A DNA stretch of 64,000 nt from Pardosa pseudoannulata (GCA_032207245.1 CM063502.1:46618186-46682185); one strand, 5' to 3'; numbered from the stretch's first letter, positions 36,654 through 49,069 are shown. The notes: generated by a model from the letters alone, not told the origin. Program-made: numbers and translations.

Positions 36654-37725
36654 GCTGTAGGTCTCGGTCTTATTCACCCTCATGTAGCAAGAAAGTAGAT
36701 TGTAGTGGTCCAAACCGAACAAAAACCCTATATGATGCACTGACAATCTACGATTTGTATTTGTGTTTAATTTATGATTTGTATATCTCTGGACACGTCA
36801 AATTGAGCAATGCTTCATTTGAAAAAAATATATAAAAAATTAAACTGTACTACGAAAATAAATGGCATTTAATAACAGCGATATAATTAAATTAATTAAG
36901 CGAACAATTCTGATTACTTGATGTTCGCCAACTCGATAACAGTAATCTTGCCTTCATTTTTCAAAGAAACAGAAGCTTCTTAAGTTATTTTACAAATGAG
37001 AAGAATTTCGAGCCCAGTTTCCTTTATTAAATAAATTAACAGCCATAAATCACATAAAATAAAGTAACGATATTTATTATTGCATGGAACAATTCCAACA
37101 CTTTATGAAAGCATGTTTAAAGTAGAGAAAGTCAAGAGAAAAAGAGATATGCATAAAAAGAGAGACATCCGTTAAGCAAATTCAATATCCTAATATTGTA
37201 TTAATTTATTGATATTTATACTTTTTAGTTTTCAGCAAAACTTTTACTTCTAATTTTATTACAACTGTAATAGTAAAAATGCACTGTAAAATATTTCCAA
37301 CAAAGGAAGGAACCGTTGTAACTAACCGTCGTAAATCCTCAACTGTTGGTCGTAGACTTTCAATTAAAAAAATTGTTTCAAATAAAATAAAAATTCTTCT
37401 TCTGTTATTTTTAAAATTAAAAATTCAATTTTACAGATTACAAAATCTAAGTTTTTATACGCTCCCCCATTGCCTATTCTAAGAATCGTAACACTGAAAG
37501 TTCCTCTTCTCGATGGCAAAAATTAACCAAGATATTTAAATTAAAAATTTGAGAAAAATTAAAGATTTTTCTTCTTGGGGATTGGCTAAAAAATTAATTA
37601 CAGTAATTCGAGGTTTAAAAATAGGTTGCAACGTCCCATTTAAGACATAAAGAGGCGGTTCGCTGATTGTAAATGGGGGAGGGATATCCATAGTAAAAAG
37701 GATAAATTGTATTTTCTAATAAAAT
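36654..37725. other. Receptor intron, nothing recognised
   Basis: AT-rich. The plus open frame 37279-37482 has no recognisable similarity. Confidence 0.45.
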
Positions 37726-37730
37726 AAGTT

Positions 37731-38090
37731 CTGAATCCCATATCTCCGTTCCTTTAAAAGGAACTTTTCATTCTGTAAGTTTATAAATATATTATACAGG
37801 TCAATTTTTTGTGAGAGAAAAGTAAAACTTTTAGTGTTACGGTTTTAGGACGAGTTTCAAATTTTCACCTAAATATAATGGAAAGGAAGGAGAAAACATA
37901 TAAAAATTTAGACTTTAGAATTTTAACAAAATTCAATTTTAAATAAATATTTTAAATGAAATTTTAAACTATCATAAAAAGGAATGTTTATCTTATTTGA
38001 AACAATTTTTGTAATTAGAAGAATATCTGTCTATGACCAACGGTTGAGGAAAAAAGGCCTGTTTACTTTGGTACTGTACAATGAAATGCC
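37731..38090. repeat. Dispersed repeat R2, copy 1
   Basis: Shares ordered blocks with 55.5-55.8 kb: 'TTAGTGTTACGGTTTTAGGA', 'CGAGTTTCAAATTTTCACC', 'TATCATAAAAAGGAATGTTT', 'ATCTTATTTGAAACAATTTT' and 'ACCAACGGTTGAGGAAAAAA', followed by a TACTTTGGTACTGTAC end. Non-coding; class unknown. Confidence 0.72.
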
Positions 38091-38449
38091 ATGAACATAA
38101 TGGATAAAAGTTCTTAACTAAAAGTAAATTTAAAACAACTTTAGCTGTTTTAAATTTCTTATATCTGGTTTTGAAAACAGATATCTCCTTCTAACTTCAG
38201 AAAATGTAGACGGGTCTAACATTTAAGAATAAATCTTGTAAGAATATTTTGTGGACTGAAAACATTTAGAAAACGTTTCTAATGAACGCTAAAATTTTCA
38301 GATAAGCTAGCTAAAGTTTTTTTTTTAAATCTAGTACAAGACTTAGTTTTCACTTGAGCTTTAAACGTTATTTTTAAACATCGCTTTTCTGAAATGAAAC
38401 AAGTTTATATCATATCTCTTTTAAACAGTTTTTATACTTAATATAGGCC

Positions 38450-38700
38450 AGTACTTTTATCTTCTACGTTATAAGCCAGTTGTATTAAGGCGTAGTTTTG
38501 TTGATACTGAAATATAGTTCCTAGGTCAGGGATTCGATTCTCGGCTGAATTGGTTGGGTGATCTGCATAGGTTTTTTTTTTTGTGTGTAATATACACGTG
38601 AACTTACATTTAAAAGATCTCCATAGACTCAAAATTTCCCTCTGAAACGGGTGCGCGTAACCCCCCCCCCCCGCCTTATGGTGCAGCTGTAGTAACAAGA
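38450..38700 (+). mobile_element. Possible tRNA-derived SINE, family C, with poly-C tract
   Basis: A B-box-like GGGATTCGATTCTCGG near 38528 follows a weak A-box-like region. Downstream come GGTTGGGTGATCTGCATAGG, a T10 run and 12 consecutive C at 38661-38672. No second copy is seen in this window. The minus open frame 38438-38713 is antisense to it. Confidence 0.42.
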
Positions 38701-39118
38701 AGAACGATGACATTCATAATTGAAGATAATCATAAGTATCTTCATAGAATGCGTTCATATATCTTCATAAAATGTTTGTTTCTTTTGTTTTATATCATGT
38801 ACTCCAACTGACTTGAATTTGTGATTTTTTGCTCGTAACCCTTGCTATAGAATAATGTATAAAAATGAGTAAATAAAAATTAATAATAGATAGCTTAATA
38901 ATATGAATTGATCCTGCTACTTTTATTTATAATTATGGATATTACACAATGATGCCGAGTTTAATGGTGTTATAAACTCCCTCGACAAGTCGGTACATTA
39001 TGTATCGGTAATTCTTGATTAAATGACACTCTTCTTTCAAAAAGACTCTTCACTCTCAGAATTAGGTATTATTTAATTCCACATTCTTGATTATTTAATA
39101 CCATAATGCATATAAATC

Positions 39119-39146
39119 ATATACATACATATATATATATATATAT

Positions 39147-39183
<37 letters not shown>
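39119..39183. repeat. (TA)n microsatellite
   Basis: CATATACATACATATATA followed by mostly pure TA to TATATGTGTG. Confidence 0.9.
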
Positions 39184-39185
<2 letters not shown>

Positions 39186-39560
39186 AACATATTCAGGAGC
39201 TCACAGCCAATTACAATAATAAAGTCATAATCACAATCACATAAGGTAGTCGTAGTTAATAACCTTTATTTCCATATCGAAATATTACGTACAGCCTTCT
39301 TAGGCCTTACGCCACACACCACATTCCGTCATCTAATGGAATACTTCTCTCCCCCTGTCACGTGACCATCAAAACCGAAACACAATAACGCCACTCTCAT
39401 AATTCAGAACCCTGATCGACTTCAACATTTAATGTTATAGAATATCCCCCGTCCAGGAAGAGGCTGACCACCAATGTCTGCATTGGCGGACAGACCCACC
39501 CAGGAACAAACCGAAAACTTGGAGAAAAAAAAACTGTTGAAAAGAAAAAAAAATTAAATG
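39184..39560 (-). mobile_element. Probable LTR (Ty3/gypsy-like) and 3' flank
   Basis: A GC-richer block that reads best on the minus strand. A purine-rich tract GGACGGGGGA (near 39453-39444, polypurine-tract-like) is followed by TATTCTATAACATT, an AATAAAGG polyadenylation-type signal near 39269, and an end CTCCTGAATATGTTACA at 39184. Short LTR with TG..CA-type end is inferred. No second LTR, primer-binding site or pol frame was identified, so a solo or truncated LTR is most likely. Confidence 0.4.
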
Positions 39561-39877
39561 TCAAAGTGGGTCACATGACAAGACGAGAACAGAATTACAT
39601 AAAATATTTACAAAAAAAATTACGTAATATAATAATAAGATTAATGCCTGTATGATATATAGGAAAATGAAATATAATTTGACAATAATAAAATAAATAA
39701 TTAAATAATGTACAATAATGAAGATAAATATCAAAAATGAAAAATTGTAATAAAAACAGTAATATTTATAATAAAAGTAATGAAAACAATGGGAATAATT
39801 TTAAACGATAGAAATTTCCAGTACCACAATGCAGTCAAAATTAATGTCTCTCTTTAACAAATGTAATGCATAGAATC

Positions 39878-40101
<224 letters not shown>

Positions 40102-40141
40102 ACATTTTTATGTATGTACATGTACACTTCAAACATTATAC

Positions 40142-40465
40142 CAGTGATAAATCTATTGCATCTGTCTCTATTATCTCTACAAACGCAGCTTCTCGTGCTA
40201 TCATCATACTCTGAACTTTGCACTGGCATTGAATGACAACATTGTCTGCATGGAACATTTTCTACACTAATGTCCATAAAAGCGATAATTGTTCTGACTC
40301 TTGCCCAGGAATATACAAAGAAACAAGAACACATTACATTAATCTGACTACTCCAAAAAGTGCAAAATTATTTCTGATAACTATGACTGGGTGGATGTCT
40401 GAGCTGCTTTTGTGCTTACATGATGTTCTATTGCACACAAAAGACTGGACCTCAAAGTAATGTAG
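40142..40465 (-). pseudogene. Possible transposon-protein relic
   Basis: One minus-strand frame, with three stops, reads in order a segment with HPVIVIRNNFALFG, a middle with LYIPGQESEQLSLLWTL, then [13 protein letters not shown] and [14 protein letters not shown]. The order HAD...I.Q...(about 18 residues)...hydrophobic-E/D-x-D-x-x-DL recalls an uncharacterised arthropod transposon protein with a HADxDAD...GEDTDLLVLL core, as I remember it. Similarity is weak. Another frame on the same strand is open and cysteine-bearing. Confidence 0.25.
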
Positions 40466-40964
40466 CCTCAACCCACTGATGCACCAATTATTTTTATTTA
40501 ATCGATATTGAGGAATAACTTACATCTAAATTATATTTCGGATTCAGGAGAGTTAAAGAAAATAAATGCGAAAATTAAATAACTGTAAATATAGCTATTA
40601 ATGTTGAACTGTTTTTGTAAACCTCATAGGTTTGGTTTGGTTTGGTTTAGAGAGCTACTGTCTACTGTTTTGCTAATTAAATATCATAGGACGGCATTTA
40701 TAAAACACAAAAATTTCGTAATAGGTCTTATTTCGTAATATTAGTATAACATAGATAAATATTTCTAGAGCGAGGAAAATATTTAGCTGTAAAGACATTT
40801 TTTCCTCAAAAATTAATTTTTTTCATATTAGAAAACGAAATTTAATTACGAATATATGCTTGATATCTAATATTAATAATTTATTATTTAAAACAGAATA
40901 ATTAATATTAACGACTGGAATTTTTATATCCATAACAAAATTCCTTGTACTCTTAAGCTACGCT

Positions 40965-41145
40965 TCTGTAGGGAAGGTGCTGCCTTTCGGTACCGGAATT
41001 CACATGTTTAAATCCATCACACGGCTGGCATGGATGCTCGTAGGCTTTAGGATCAGTTTTAAGCCCTATACCCCTGTTTAATTAGCCTTTGTGTAGCAAA
41101 CCAAACCTACCATTCTAATAAAAATTTCCTCTGTTAAACTTTCCA
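40965..41145 (+). mobile_element. tRNA-derived SINE, family B (copy 4)
   Basis: Head CTGTAGGGAAGGTGCTG, CCTTTCGGTACCGGAATTCA, B-box-like TGTTTAAATCCATC, then CATGGATGCTCGTAGGC, GGATCAGTTTTAAGCCC and tail TTTGTGTAGCAAACCAAACC. Confidence 0.75.
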
Positions 41146-41149
41146 CGAT

Positions 41150-42705
41150 CATTAATAATATTGATCAGAAATCAGACTTACAATATACCTACTGTACAAA
41201 CTAGTATTTGGATCCTTACAAATGAAAGAACGATTTTACGAGTCAGACCATGTATGCGAGTTTGTAAATTCCTTCCTTTTCTTAAGACAGAATGTCTAAA
41301 TACACTGCGTTATTATATAAACTGAGTTCAATTATTTATCGTTGTGAAACAAAATTAGGTTGTCAGCCTACACGTCATGAATTGTTACTCTCCTCCAAAA
41401 GAGAGTTGACTCGATATTTGTCTACTTTCGACGTTACCAGTGACACCAAAGAATCCATTACAGGCTGACTATCTTAATGGACAAATACTTGTCCGCGTCA
41501 GAAAGAACTAATTTTGTTTATTATTAATGTGCACCACCTATCATCAATAAAGGAGTCTTATTATGTCGTAAAGATTTGTTCTGAGTTCTTAAGGAAGTTT
41601 CGTAGATACTTTATAGAACTAATGGTTTTTTTTTCTTATGAAACATGTTGCTGTAATGCTAAAATGATAATAGATTTATCTCTTGCGAAAGATCAATAAC
41701 AAAACTTTTTTTTCTTCCATGATCAAGTGTTTCTAGAAAGCCATTACAGTACTTTTTCAGTAGTCAACTTTTTCTTATAAAACACGCAGTTGCATTTTAG
41801 GTAACTGATAAAATTGATAGACATATTTAATTCAATGAAAAGTGTTAATGAAATTAATAAGAATATCAAATAATCTAATTATTATTTGACATGCTATGAT
41901 GATACTTTATAAATTTTTATGCAATTTTAAAGTGTCCTTTGAATGCCTTGCAAAACTTTTCATGTTATAAATTGCTTTCATGTAGAATTATTTGATTCAT
42001 TTAAGTATCAGTCAATACTCTTTTATGAAAGAGATTAAAAAATTTATTTGCGAAGATATTATGATTATAATAACGGATGTTTCCATTGTGCAAAATCAAT
42101 AACTTCAAAAACTGATCTTTTTTTCCTACACATGTGGAAAATTTATGCATTTCTAAAACTATTTGTGATTTCATTATTTGATTCAGTTTAAACATTCTTT
42201 CATATAATTTTATTATGTGTCCTATGAAATTATCCTTTATTTATCCATTAAAGTTTCCAAGAGTCAGTAAAGAAAAAAGCTCTCAGCTAGAGAGATGAAT
42301 TTGGCCTTCTAATGCATTCTATAAATGTTCGACAGAACTGACATAAGAATTATATACTAGATAATCTAATTTTCGAATACAGTGGAGATCCGATGCATCG
42401 TTTTTCAATGGATTGAAATCAGTATACTATGAATGCGGGAAAACGATAGATATGGGAAATAGATGTAGAAAATGATAAAATGTGTGACTTGAAATAAATT
42501 AATTATTTTCAACAAAATTGGAAGCATTTAATATTTTCTAAAATATAACTTAGAATGATACTTAACATTTTAAAAGTATTTCTAGTTAATACTGGCTTTA
42601 CTCAAGTTAATCACCTGATTATAATGAATGAACCTTCTATCGCGTCTACCTCTGCAAATATACTATCCCTGTCTTTGTGAGAGTACATAAAGTATTTTAA
42701 TTTTA
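41150..42705. other. Receptor intron, nothing recognised
   Basis: AT-rich; open frames 41514-41699 plus and 42001-42195 minus show no identifiable domain. Confidence 0.45.
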
Positions 42706-42710
42706 ATAAA

Positions 42711-42960
42711 GATTCGTATGCTTCAGAAAAACTCAGAAAAACTTGGTATTGACTATCAGATTAGTTATCGTCTTTCTCTCCCTCCTTTCTGCAATGCCAT
42801 TAAACTCCATACAACCAACCAACCTTCATTTTCTTATGGTTTTCTTTGCTTCTGGTTTGTGACAAAGCTTCGTATGCTTCAAAAATACTTGGTATTGACG
42901 CAGGTTTGTTCTCGTCTTTCTTCTTCCTTTTCTTATGATTTTGCTTCTGCTCTGTGACTG
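42711..42960. repeat. Tandem duplication, about 156 bp period
   Basis: 'TTCGTATGCTTCAGAAAAAC' with 'ACTTGGTATTGAC' (42713) recurs as 'TTCGTATGCTTCAAAAATAC' with 'TTGGTATTGACGCAGG' (42869). 'TTTTCTTATGGTTTTCTTTG' likewise recurs as 'TTTTCTTATGATTTTGCTTC'. Open frames across it are not conserved between units. Confidence 0.75.
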
Positions 42961-43386
42961 TCCTAGTTCGTTTACAAACCCTCCAGTTGTCTAGGAAAGC
43001 CCCTGAGGGCCAAAAATCTTTTTCGTATTCATTTGACTTTAAAACATTAATAAAACACAAGAAAAAATCATTTTACCGGTTCTCCAAAATTCCACAAAAA
43101 AGATTCATCCGGAAAAACAAAGGGACAGGACCGTAATATTTCGCCGATAGACACTGGAAAATAAAGAATCCTACAACGATGAATGTGGGTAAAATAACAT
43201 AGGCTCAATGGGGATAAAGTAGGAACTAAATGAATTGAACGATCAATGCGAGAACGATAAACCAAGGTTCCATTGTATGCTGCTTCTTGAGACAAGTTTC
43301 TGAACTGTAACAAAGTATAGAAGAAAACCAGTGTCTTTAATGAAGGAAAAGTCTTCAATGAGACTTTCTAAAAATCTAAAAAATGA

Positions 43387-44024
43387 TCGGGGTAACCAGT
43401 TAACCAACATAAGAACAAAACAGACCTTTTAAGAAATTTAGTAAAGGCATAATGTTTTTGTAAATAGTTAATTATTTGCCTTTTACAGAGTATATAGATC
43501 CCGGTAAAAGAAAATATTTTTCTAACAAAAATTTATAAAGATAATCAAAGATTGTCCAGTTCTAAAAATTGAGACAATGTAATAATAAAGAAAATATTCC
43601 TTGGGCTTACACAATACCTAAACTTTTTAGGAAAAGTTTAAAGAGTGATTCATCATTTCATATAACCCTTTTCCCTTATCTGTTGTCTTATAACAATGTG
43701 TTAAATCCCTCAAAAATCTCCTTTTGTCATTAGGATGAGTGATGTAGAGCTTCTGTGTAATGATATTTGAAACTACACTATTCCTCAAGTATTACTCAGG
43801 TATAAATATAGTTTCCTGGGACTTAAAATTCTTATAAAACCAATGGTGATGCAGTGGGAGCTTTAAAAATTTCACTGTTCACTTCATTATTCGATCTCAC
43901 AGGAGTTTTTCTTATCTATTAAATGAGCAGGGTAATCAGTTAACCAACATAAACACAAAACAGACCTTTTAAGAAAATTCGCAAAGGCATAATGTTTTTG
44001 TAAATAGTTAATTTTAATTTTTGT
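43387..44024. repeat. Pair of 100-bp direct repeats, 537 bp apart
   Basis: 43387-43487 and 43924-44024 share AGTTAACCAACATAA, ACAAAACAGACCTTTTAAGA and GGCATAATGTTTTTGTAAAT, at about 90% identity. The interval has no recognisable gene. Could be flanking repeats of an unknown insertion or a duplication. Confidence 0.85.
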
Positions 44025-44153
44025 ACCTTAGAAAAAACACGGGAAATTTCAATTTTTATCTATAGAATATGCTTGACAAACTAATGTGCACAATTCATTG
44101 TCATGTTCACATACCACCACAAATTGTATTTGAAAATTTGGTATGTGGATATA

Positions 44154-44730
44154 CGAGGGGTGATCAGAAAAAAAGTTTACAAGTCGAATAAAGAAATATT
44201 TATTAACAATAGACAGAAAATACAAGGGCATACGTGCCTATGACTTTTCGACATAATCACTATTTAGGCATTATAAGTCTATTTAGGCATTTATCAGAAC
44301 GCAGAAGCAACTTGTTTAACCTGTCTTGGTAGAAATCAGGTCCCTGTCCATTGAGCCAGGTCTTGGATGTTTTCACAGCACTGTCTGAAGAGAATCGACT
44401 GCCGGATAAGTGTTCCTTCAACTTCGGAAACAGGAAATAGTCACTGGGTGCCAAATCTGGGCTGTATTGGGGGTGACTCCAGATTTCCCACCTGAATAGT
44501 CGCAACAATTCCTGCGTTGCGAGACCTGGCTCAATGGACAGGGACCTGATTTCTACCAAGACGGGTTAAACAAGTTGCTTCTGCGTTCTGATAAATGCCT
44601 AAATAGACTTGGTGATTATGTCGAAAAGTGATAGGCACGTATGCCTCTTAATTCCCTTTTGTATTTTCTGTCTATTGTTAATAAATATTTCTTTATTCGA
44701 CTTGTAACCTTTTTTTCTGATCACCCCTCG
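44154..44730 (-). mobile_element. mariner foldback element
   Basis: Flanked by TA dinucleotides (44152-44153 and 44731-44732). Both termini read inward CGAGGGGTGATCAGAAAAAA. The inverted arms are unusually long: 44154-44362 and 44522-44730 are nearly identical in opposite orientation, including the last part of the transposase gene and its 3' UTR. The 159-bp centre (44363-44521) is unique. Arms differ by a few substitutions and small insertions, for example a partial duplication of TATTTAGGCATT in the left arm. Normal mariner terminal repeats are about 30 bp; this is a rearranged palindromic derivative. Confidence 0.93.
44260..44525 (-). pseudogene. mariner transposase C-terminal fragment
   Basis: Minus-strand frame with ELLRLFRWEIWSHPQYSP, DLAPSDYFLFPKLKEHLSGS, then RFSSDSAVK, WLNGQGPDFYQD and LLLRSDKCLN: the final third of a mariner transposase. 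The PDLAPSDY block bears the third catalytic Asp. Upstream catalytic regions are lost. The plus-strand arm (about 44530-44632) repeats the last part independently and there retains the end GDYVEK and a stop. The first 16 codons of the minus open frame are only the antisense of that arm, so the ATG is artificial. Confidence 0.92.
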
Positions 44731-44732
44731 TA

Positions 44733-46823
44733 GTAAACGTCCTTTTGGCAGATTAGTATATTTTGTGTTGTCAGTGATATAATCTTGCTTTATTAATCCA
44801 GTTTCTTTGAGTATCTACTGTAATTATTGTTCTGTGCAAATAAGAATATAATCCATTTTCTATATTTTAATTGCGTACAATGTACTTAAATATCGATTCT
44901 TTATACCATAATAAAGTATATAAAATAAAACTCTTTTTGAATTACACTAAAATCCTTCACTGTTATTTGATCTCAATCATTTGTCATACCAACATTGTAA
45001 ATAATAAATATTTGTGACAGTGATCAATAGACATTTCAGATTAAGAATCAAAATATTAAGATATTTTGGTAATTTCTTTAGCACTTTAAGTAGGCAGGTT
45101 TTATCTAATCTCTTCTTTTAGTCATAATATGGACTGCATCTACATATTAGTTATTATACTTCTCCTCTCCTATTTCTGCTGTTACTGTTGACAGTATCTT
45201 ACACAATGCATGTTACAAGTAAACAGTTTCCAACAGTTTGATAGAAGTTTTAATCAGCTATTTTTATAAGATTTTTTTTATCAGGTTATTTATATTTCAG
45301 ACATATCGAGGCAACTAACACAGGAGAAATTCATGCTGTTTTATGTACTGACAACTGCCAGAAATTGAGTAAAAAATTTTTGTGATGTCTTCTATAGTAC
45401 TTTCTGATTGATATCAAAATATTGGATGGGTAACATTCTATTTTTGATCCATTAATAACAATCAAGCAACGTGTAGCGTCAGCCTTTGAAGATATATTAC
45501 TATATCACAAAAAAAAGAAGTTAAGCAAAAAGTAACTACGTTTGATCATTAAACATGAAAAAAAAATCTTGCACACCGCTGATAACATACATGAAAAATT
45601 TTATAGAAGAATTATCTGCAAAGAAATAAACTTACAATCTGGTAGATGAACAGGACAATCAAGTATACTTACCACTTGTAAGTGATATGATCCATCTAAT
45701 TTTTATCGACTATATACTGCTAGATACCATACTATTTTTTAATAAGTGGGAGGGTGAATATTTTTTGCTACTGGTGAATTTCTTGAAAAAGTTTTTGCTT
45801 GTGTAAAATTTTCCATTTTAAAATCATACTACTTCATAAGATAGCCATCTTTTCACTTATTTTCTTTCTCTTCGTGCATATGTCGTTTGATGTAAGGAAA
45901 AATGTCTGGAAGACGTTAATGCATTTCTAATGTCTTAAAATAAAATTTAAAAGAACAAAAAGGATTAATAAACACTATATGTTAGACACAACTTACAGAT
46001 CCTAAATTTTCCTCCATAGATGTTTTTATTCTTCATTGATAAAAAGTGAAATTTTATTTTTTATTTACACAAATTTGTTACTGAAGGCATTTGGCAATGC
46101 GAAAATATGCTGTAAAAGAGAAAAATCTTATGCTTTGAGACTGTTCATATAGTCACAACTTACTTGAAAAAGACTATACAACCTTGATAAAGTTAAGAGA
46201 AAGTAAATCACTAAATAGTATTAAAATAAAAAATTCAGATTCTGCTTCAAAGTAAATCAAGTTAAAACAGTCTATCTAAAGTAGTATCTTAAAGTAAAAA
46301 TTATAAAAGACAAATTAAATTATGAATTTTATTTAAAGAATAAAAATTTATTTTATTTTCCTTTTACATAAAATTTTCTATGTATAATACACATATAGAT
46401 AATAGAGCATATACATTTTGAGTTAACACGTCCTGTGATGTTATAATACTCTCGAAATATATTTTTAACATATTTGACTGAATTTGAAGGTTGTGTGACA
46501 GGTTCGTTCAGTCGTCAATATGTAAAATTCCATGCCAGTAAGCAATGAGGAGTTACCACTCCTTCGAGTAAATAATTACCCCACGCTCGAAAAAAATACT
46601 TTGTGAAACATCATAAATTTTTCAAATTGCTGCTTGAAAAATTTTATGCTCATATTTAACGGTCCATGAAATAAACATTTTAGACTTTTAAGAGCTCCAA
46701 ATATATTACGGTTTTTAAATAGAAACGGGGGTGTATTAATTCACAGATTGCATTTTTCAATAGTAAATAATTTTATATGCTATAATACTTTCTGAACATT
46801 TCTTCCCATATTTATTCATGCAG
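44733..46823. other. End of receptor intron, nothing recognised
   Basis: AT-rich intronic DNA. The last 30 bases (ATTTCTTCCCATATTTATTCATGCAG) give a usable acceptor for the next exon. Confidence 0.55.
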
Positions 46824-46994
46824 GGAAGTACAAATGCCGTGAAAGCTGGCCCAGTAACCTGTGGGAAAGTAGCTTCAGTCTATTTCTTGATGGTGTTCTT
46901 CTAGCTGTTCCTCTGGTTCTTATGGCCACAGCTTACTTACGGATAGGACTAGTGCTACAGAAAGAAATCACCGAAAACAGAGTATTTGAAGCAG
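46824..46994 (+). CDS. CCK/sulfakinin-like receptor, ECL2-TM5 exon
   Basis: Internal exon bounded by TTCATGCAG| and GCAG|GTAATG. The two leading bases (GG) complete the Gly codon begun by the previous exon, and one trailing G opens the next, so both introns are phase 1 and the 171-base exon keeps frame. It encodes the second extracellular loop with the family signature KYKCRESWPS, whose Cys pairs with TM3 in class A receptors. TM5 follows (FSLFLDGVLLAVPLVLMATAY), then the start of ICL3 (LRIGLVLQKEITENR). C.E.WP in this loop followed by FLD at the start of TM5 is characteristic of CCK/sulfakinin receptors of arthropods. No frameshift or stop. Confidence 0.94.
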
Positions 46995-47685
46995 GTAATG
47001 GATTATTTAATATATTTTTTAAAATTTCCATTAAATACTTTATATTATATGTATAATTCTTATTAATGAATATTTTTGGCTGTAACCTTAAAAAAATCAT
47101 GGAGAACGTTATTTAAGTCTATTTCATTTTCATTATATCTAAAATACTGAGTAAAGAATTTATGTCTAGTTTTGATATTTAATGTCTTTAATTCTCTTCA
47201 AAACAGTCGACGTTTTGCCTGAAATGTGTGCCTTCAATCCGCATTTACACAAAAATATCTTACTTTGATTTCTATTTAAAATGATAATTTAAAATTTATT
47301 TATATTAATAATTTAATATGAAATAATAATGTACCAGAAATATACAGCCGAAAAAGGATCTTAAATTTAGAATCGAATCACAGTGCAATTGATTTACTGA
47401 ATCGTTTCTATGCTATTTTTATATTATATTAGTTATTTTGTACAAAATTGCTTGTATTATATTTTCAGCTGTATTAATTGCTTTATAAAATAGCATTTTA
47501 TGTAACAGCATTGGCAAATAATAAACAAAAAAAGAAAAAATTTTAAAAATAAGAGACAATTTCCCTGTATAATCAAATTGGATCTAAAAAGAATATAATG
47601 GGAACATTTAAAATAATACAAATCAACAGAAACTATATGAAACAGAAATGTATCTGTGAGATATACGCGCTCGACAAAGTGTTAA
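46995..47685. other. Receptor intron, nothing recognised
   Basis: First part of the 5.9-kb intron before the last exon; AT-rich, no element identified. Confidence 0.5.
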
Positions 47686-47689
47686 ACAC

Positions 47690-48545
47690 TTTAATTAAAC
47701 TGGAAAAAAAATTCTCAAATTATTGAATCATATCTAGAAAAACACAATATCGTCATTCCACACTAATTCAGATTTAGAAATTCCCTTTCAGCACCACACC
47801 AATTTACAGAATCCTCAAACACCTCACCAGAACCAAAATTAAATAAAACTAAACTATTTTTTAAATCATAAAAGCTTTCAATACAATTTCGATCCCAGGT
47901 CTTACGCATAAGCTCATAAACTACAACTTTCCATTACATCTAATACACCTTTCAAGTTAAATTAATAATGCACTCTCCGCCAAACATATTATAAACAGCG
48001 GTATTCCATAAAGATAGGTTACCGGTCCATCTATATTGAACATTTACATGAATGATAATCCTTTTCGCGAATGATATAATCATTTACTCAATACTTAAAC
48101 AATTTGAAGAAACAAACTGAAAATACTTACATCCCCTAGAATAACACAGTAAAATACATTAGTGTCACTCTAAATTAAAATATAACATGTAAACACTATA
48201 TCATAAGTATTCGTAAAAAGTTTCAAGCAACCATAAGACATACTCCTCTTAATTACTTGGAACAGAAAATGAATATTAGAAGTTAACTGTTCATTTACAA
48301 ATCAGGCCTTAGATATTTTATAAATTATTACCAGCCTTATTATAAATTAAAAATTATTACCAATCGATTAATTTATTAACTGCACATCAAATCTTGACTA
48401 TCAAATAGAAGTCGCACCCAGGTATGTCAGAGTAATTGCATACAAAATGAATTAAATTAAATTTACCCACGCTTCCATCTGGTAACTAATTTGCTGACTC
48501 TGTGGTTAAAACAGCCATTAAAAATGACATTGATGCTCATGTAAG
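47690..48545 (+). pseudogene. Jockey-like LINE reverse-transcriptase relic
   Basis: Plus-strand frames, with several stops and frame changes, give reverse-transcriptase landmarks in order. First comes EKHNIVIP..FRFRNSLSAP near 47735. Next is a palm-type stretch, KAFNTISIPGLTHKLI-like then NYNFPLHLI, near 47870-47940. Then AKHIINSGIP near 47975, a decayed GSVLGP-equivalent, and SILNIYMNDNP near 48025. This order matches Jockey-type non-LTR retrotransposons. The YADD catalytic box is not preserved. A downstream block resembling the C-terminal region runs to about 48545. Sense orientation within the receptor intron. Confidence 0.82.
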
Positions 48546-48659
48546 TGTCTCTTTCTTGCATTTTTTATGAGAAGAATAATGATCTAATGGGTAGGTTGAT
48601 ATTCTTGGGTAAAGCTTTGTCTTGATTAGAGCGCAACGGTCTGTTGTGCAGGTATCTTG

Positions 48660-49065
48660 TCACTTTCTTCTTAAACTCCTCTAAAGTTTGCAGATGACGT
48701 TTTTTCGATGAGGTTTTAAGTTTGTAAGACAAGAAATAATCATCCAGGGAAAAGTCCAGATATTAAGGTTTATGAAGCACAACAGCAGGTCTGACGTTTC
48801 GGCAGACATTTGATGATGAGGAGAGAAGCATGAGCCATTGAATTGCCATAATGTACCAACCAAGTCTCATTTTGCTACAATTCAGCCCACTTCCTCCACA
48901 AAACAACCCTGAAATACGCAAAAACTCCTGGTAACGCTGTTTGTTTACTATCTGATTCCGTGGTACAATCTCATGATGGACAATTTCTTACCAATCAAGA
49001 AGATTTAAACATCACTTTAATCTTTGTTCGCGATTATTACCCACTGACTTTATGTCCTTTTTGAA
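48660..49065 (-). pseudogene. mariner-family transposase relic
   Basis: Minus-strand fragments across frameshifts: an FFDW-like start with EIVPRNQIVNKQRYQEFLR near 49010-48920, a WLVHYGNSMAHASLL block near 48870-48820 (equivalent to WxxHHDNAPAHxA), then LDDYFLSYKLK and LEEFKKKVTRYL near 48750-48670 (equivalent to APSDYFLFPKLK). The second catalytic Asp position reads Gly and the DLAP block is degraded. Different lineage or age from the 44-kb foldback. The minus open frame 48681-48863 is in a non-coding frame. Confidence 0.75.
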
Positions 49066-49069
49066 AAGT

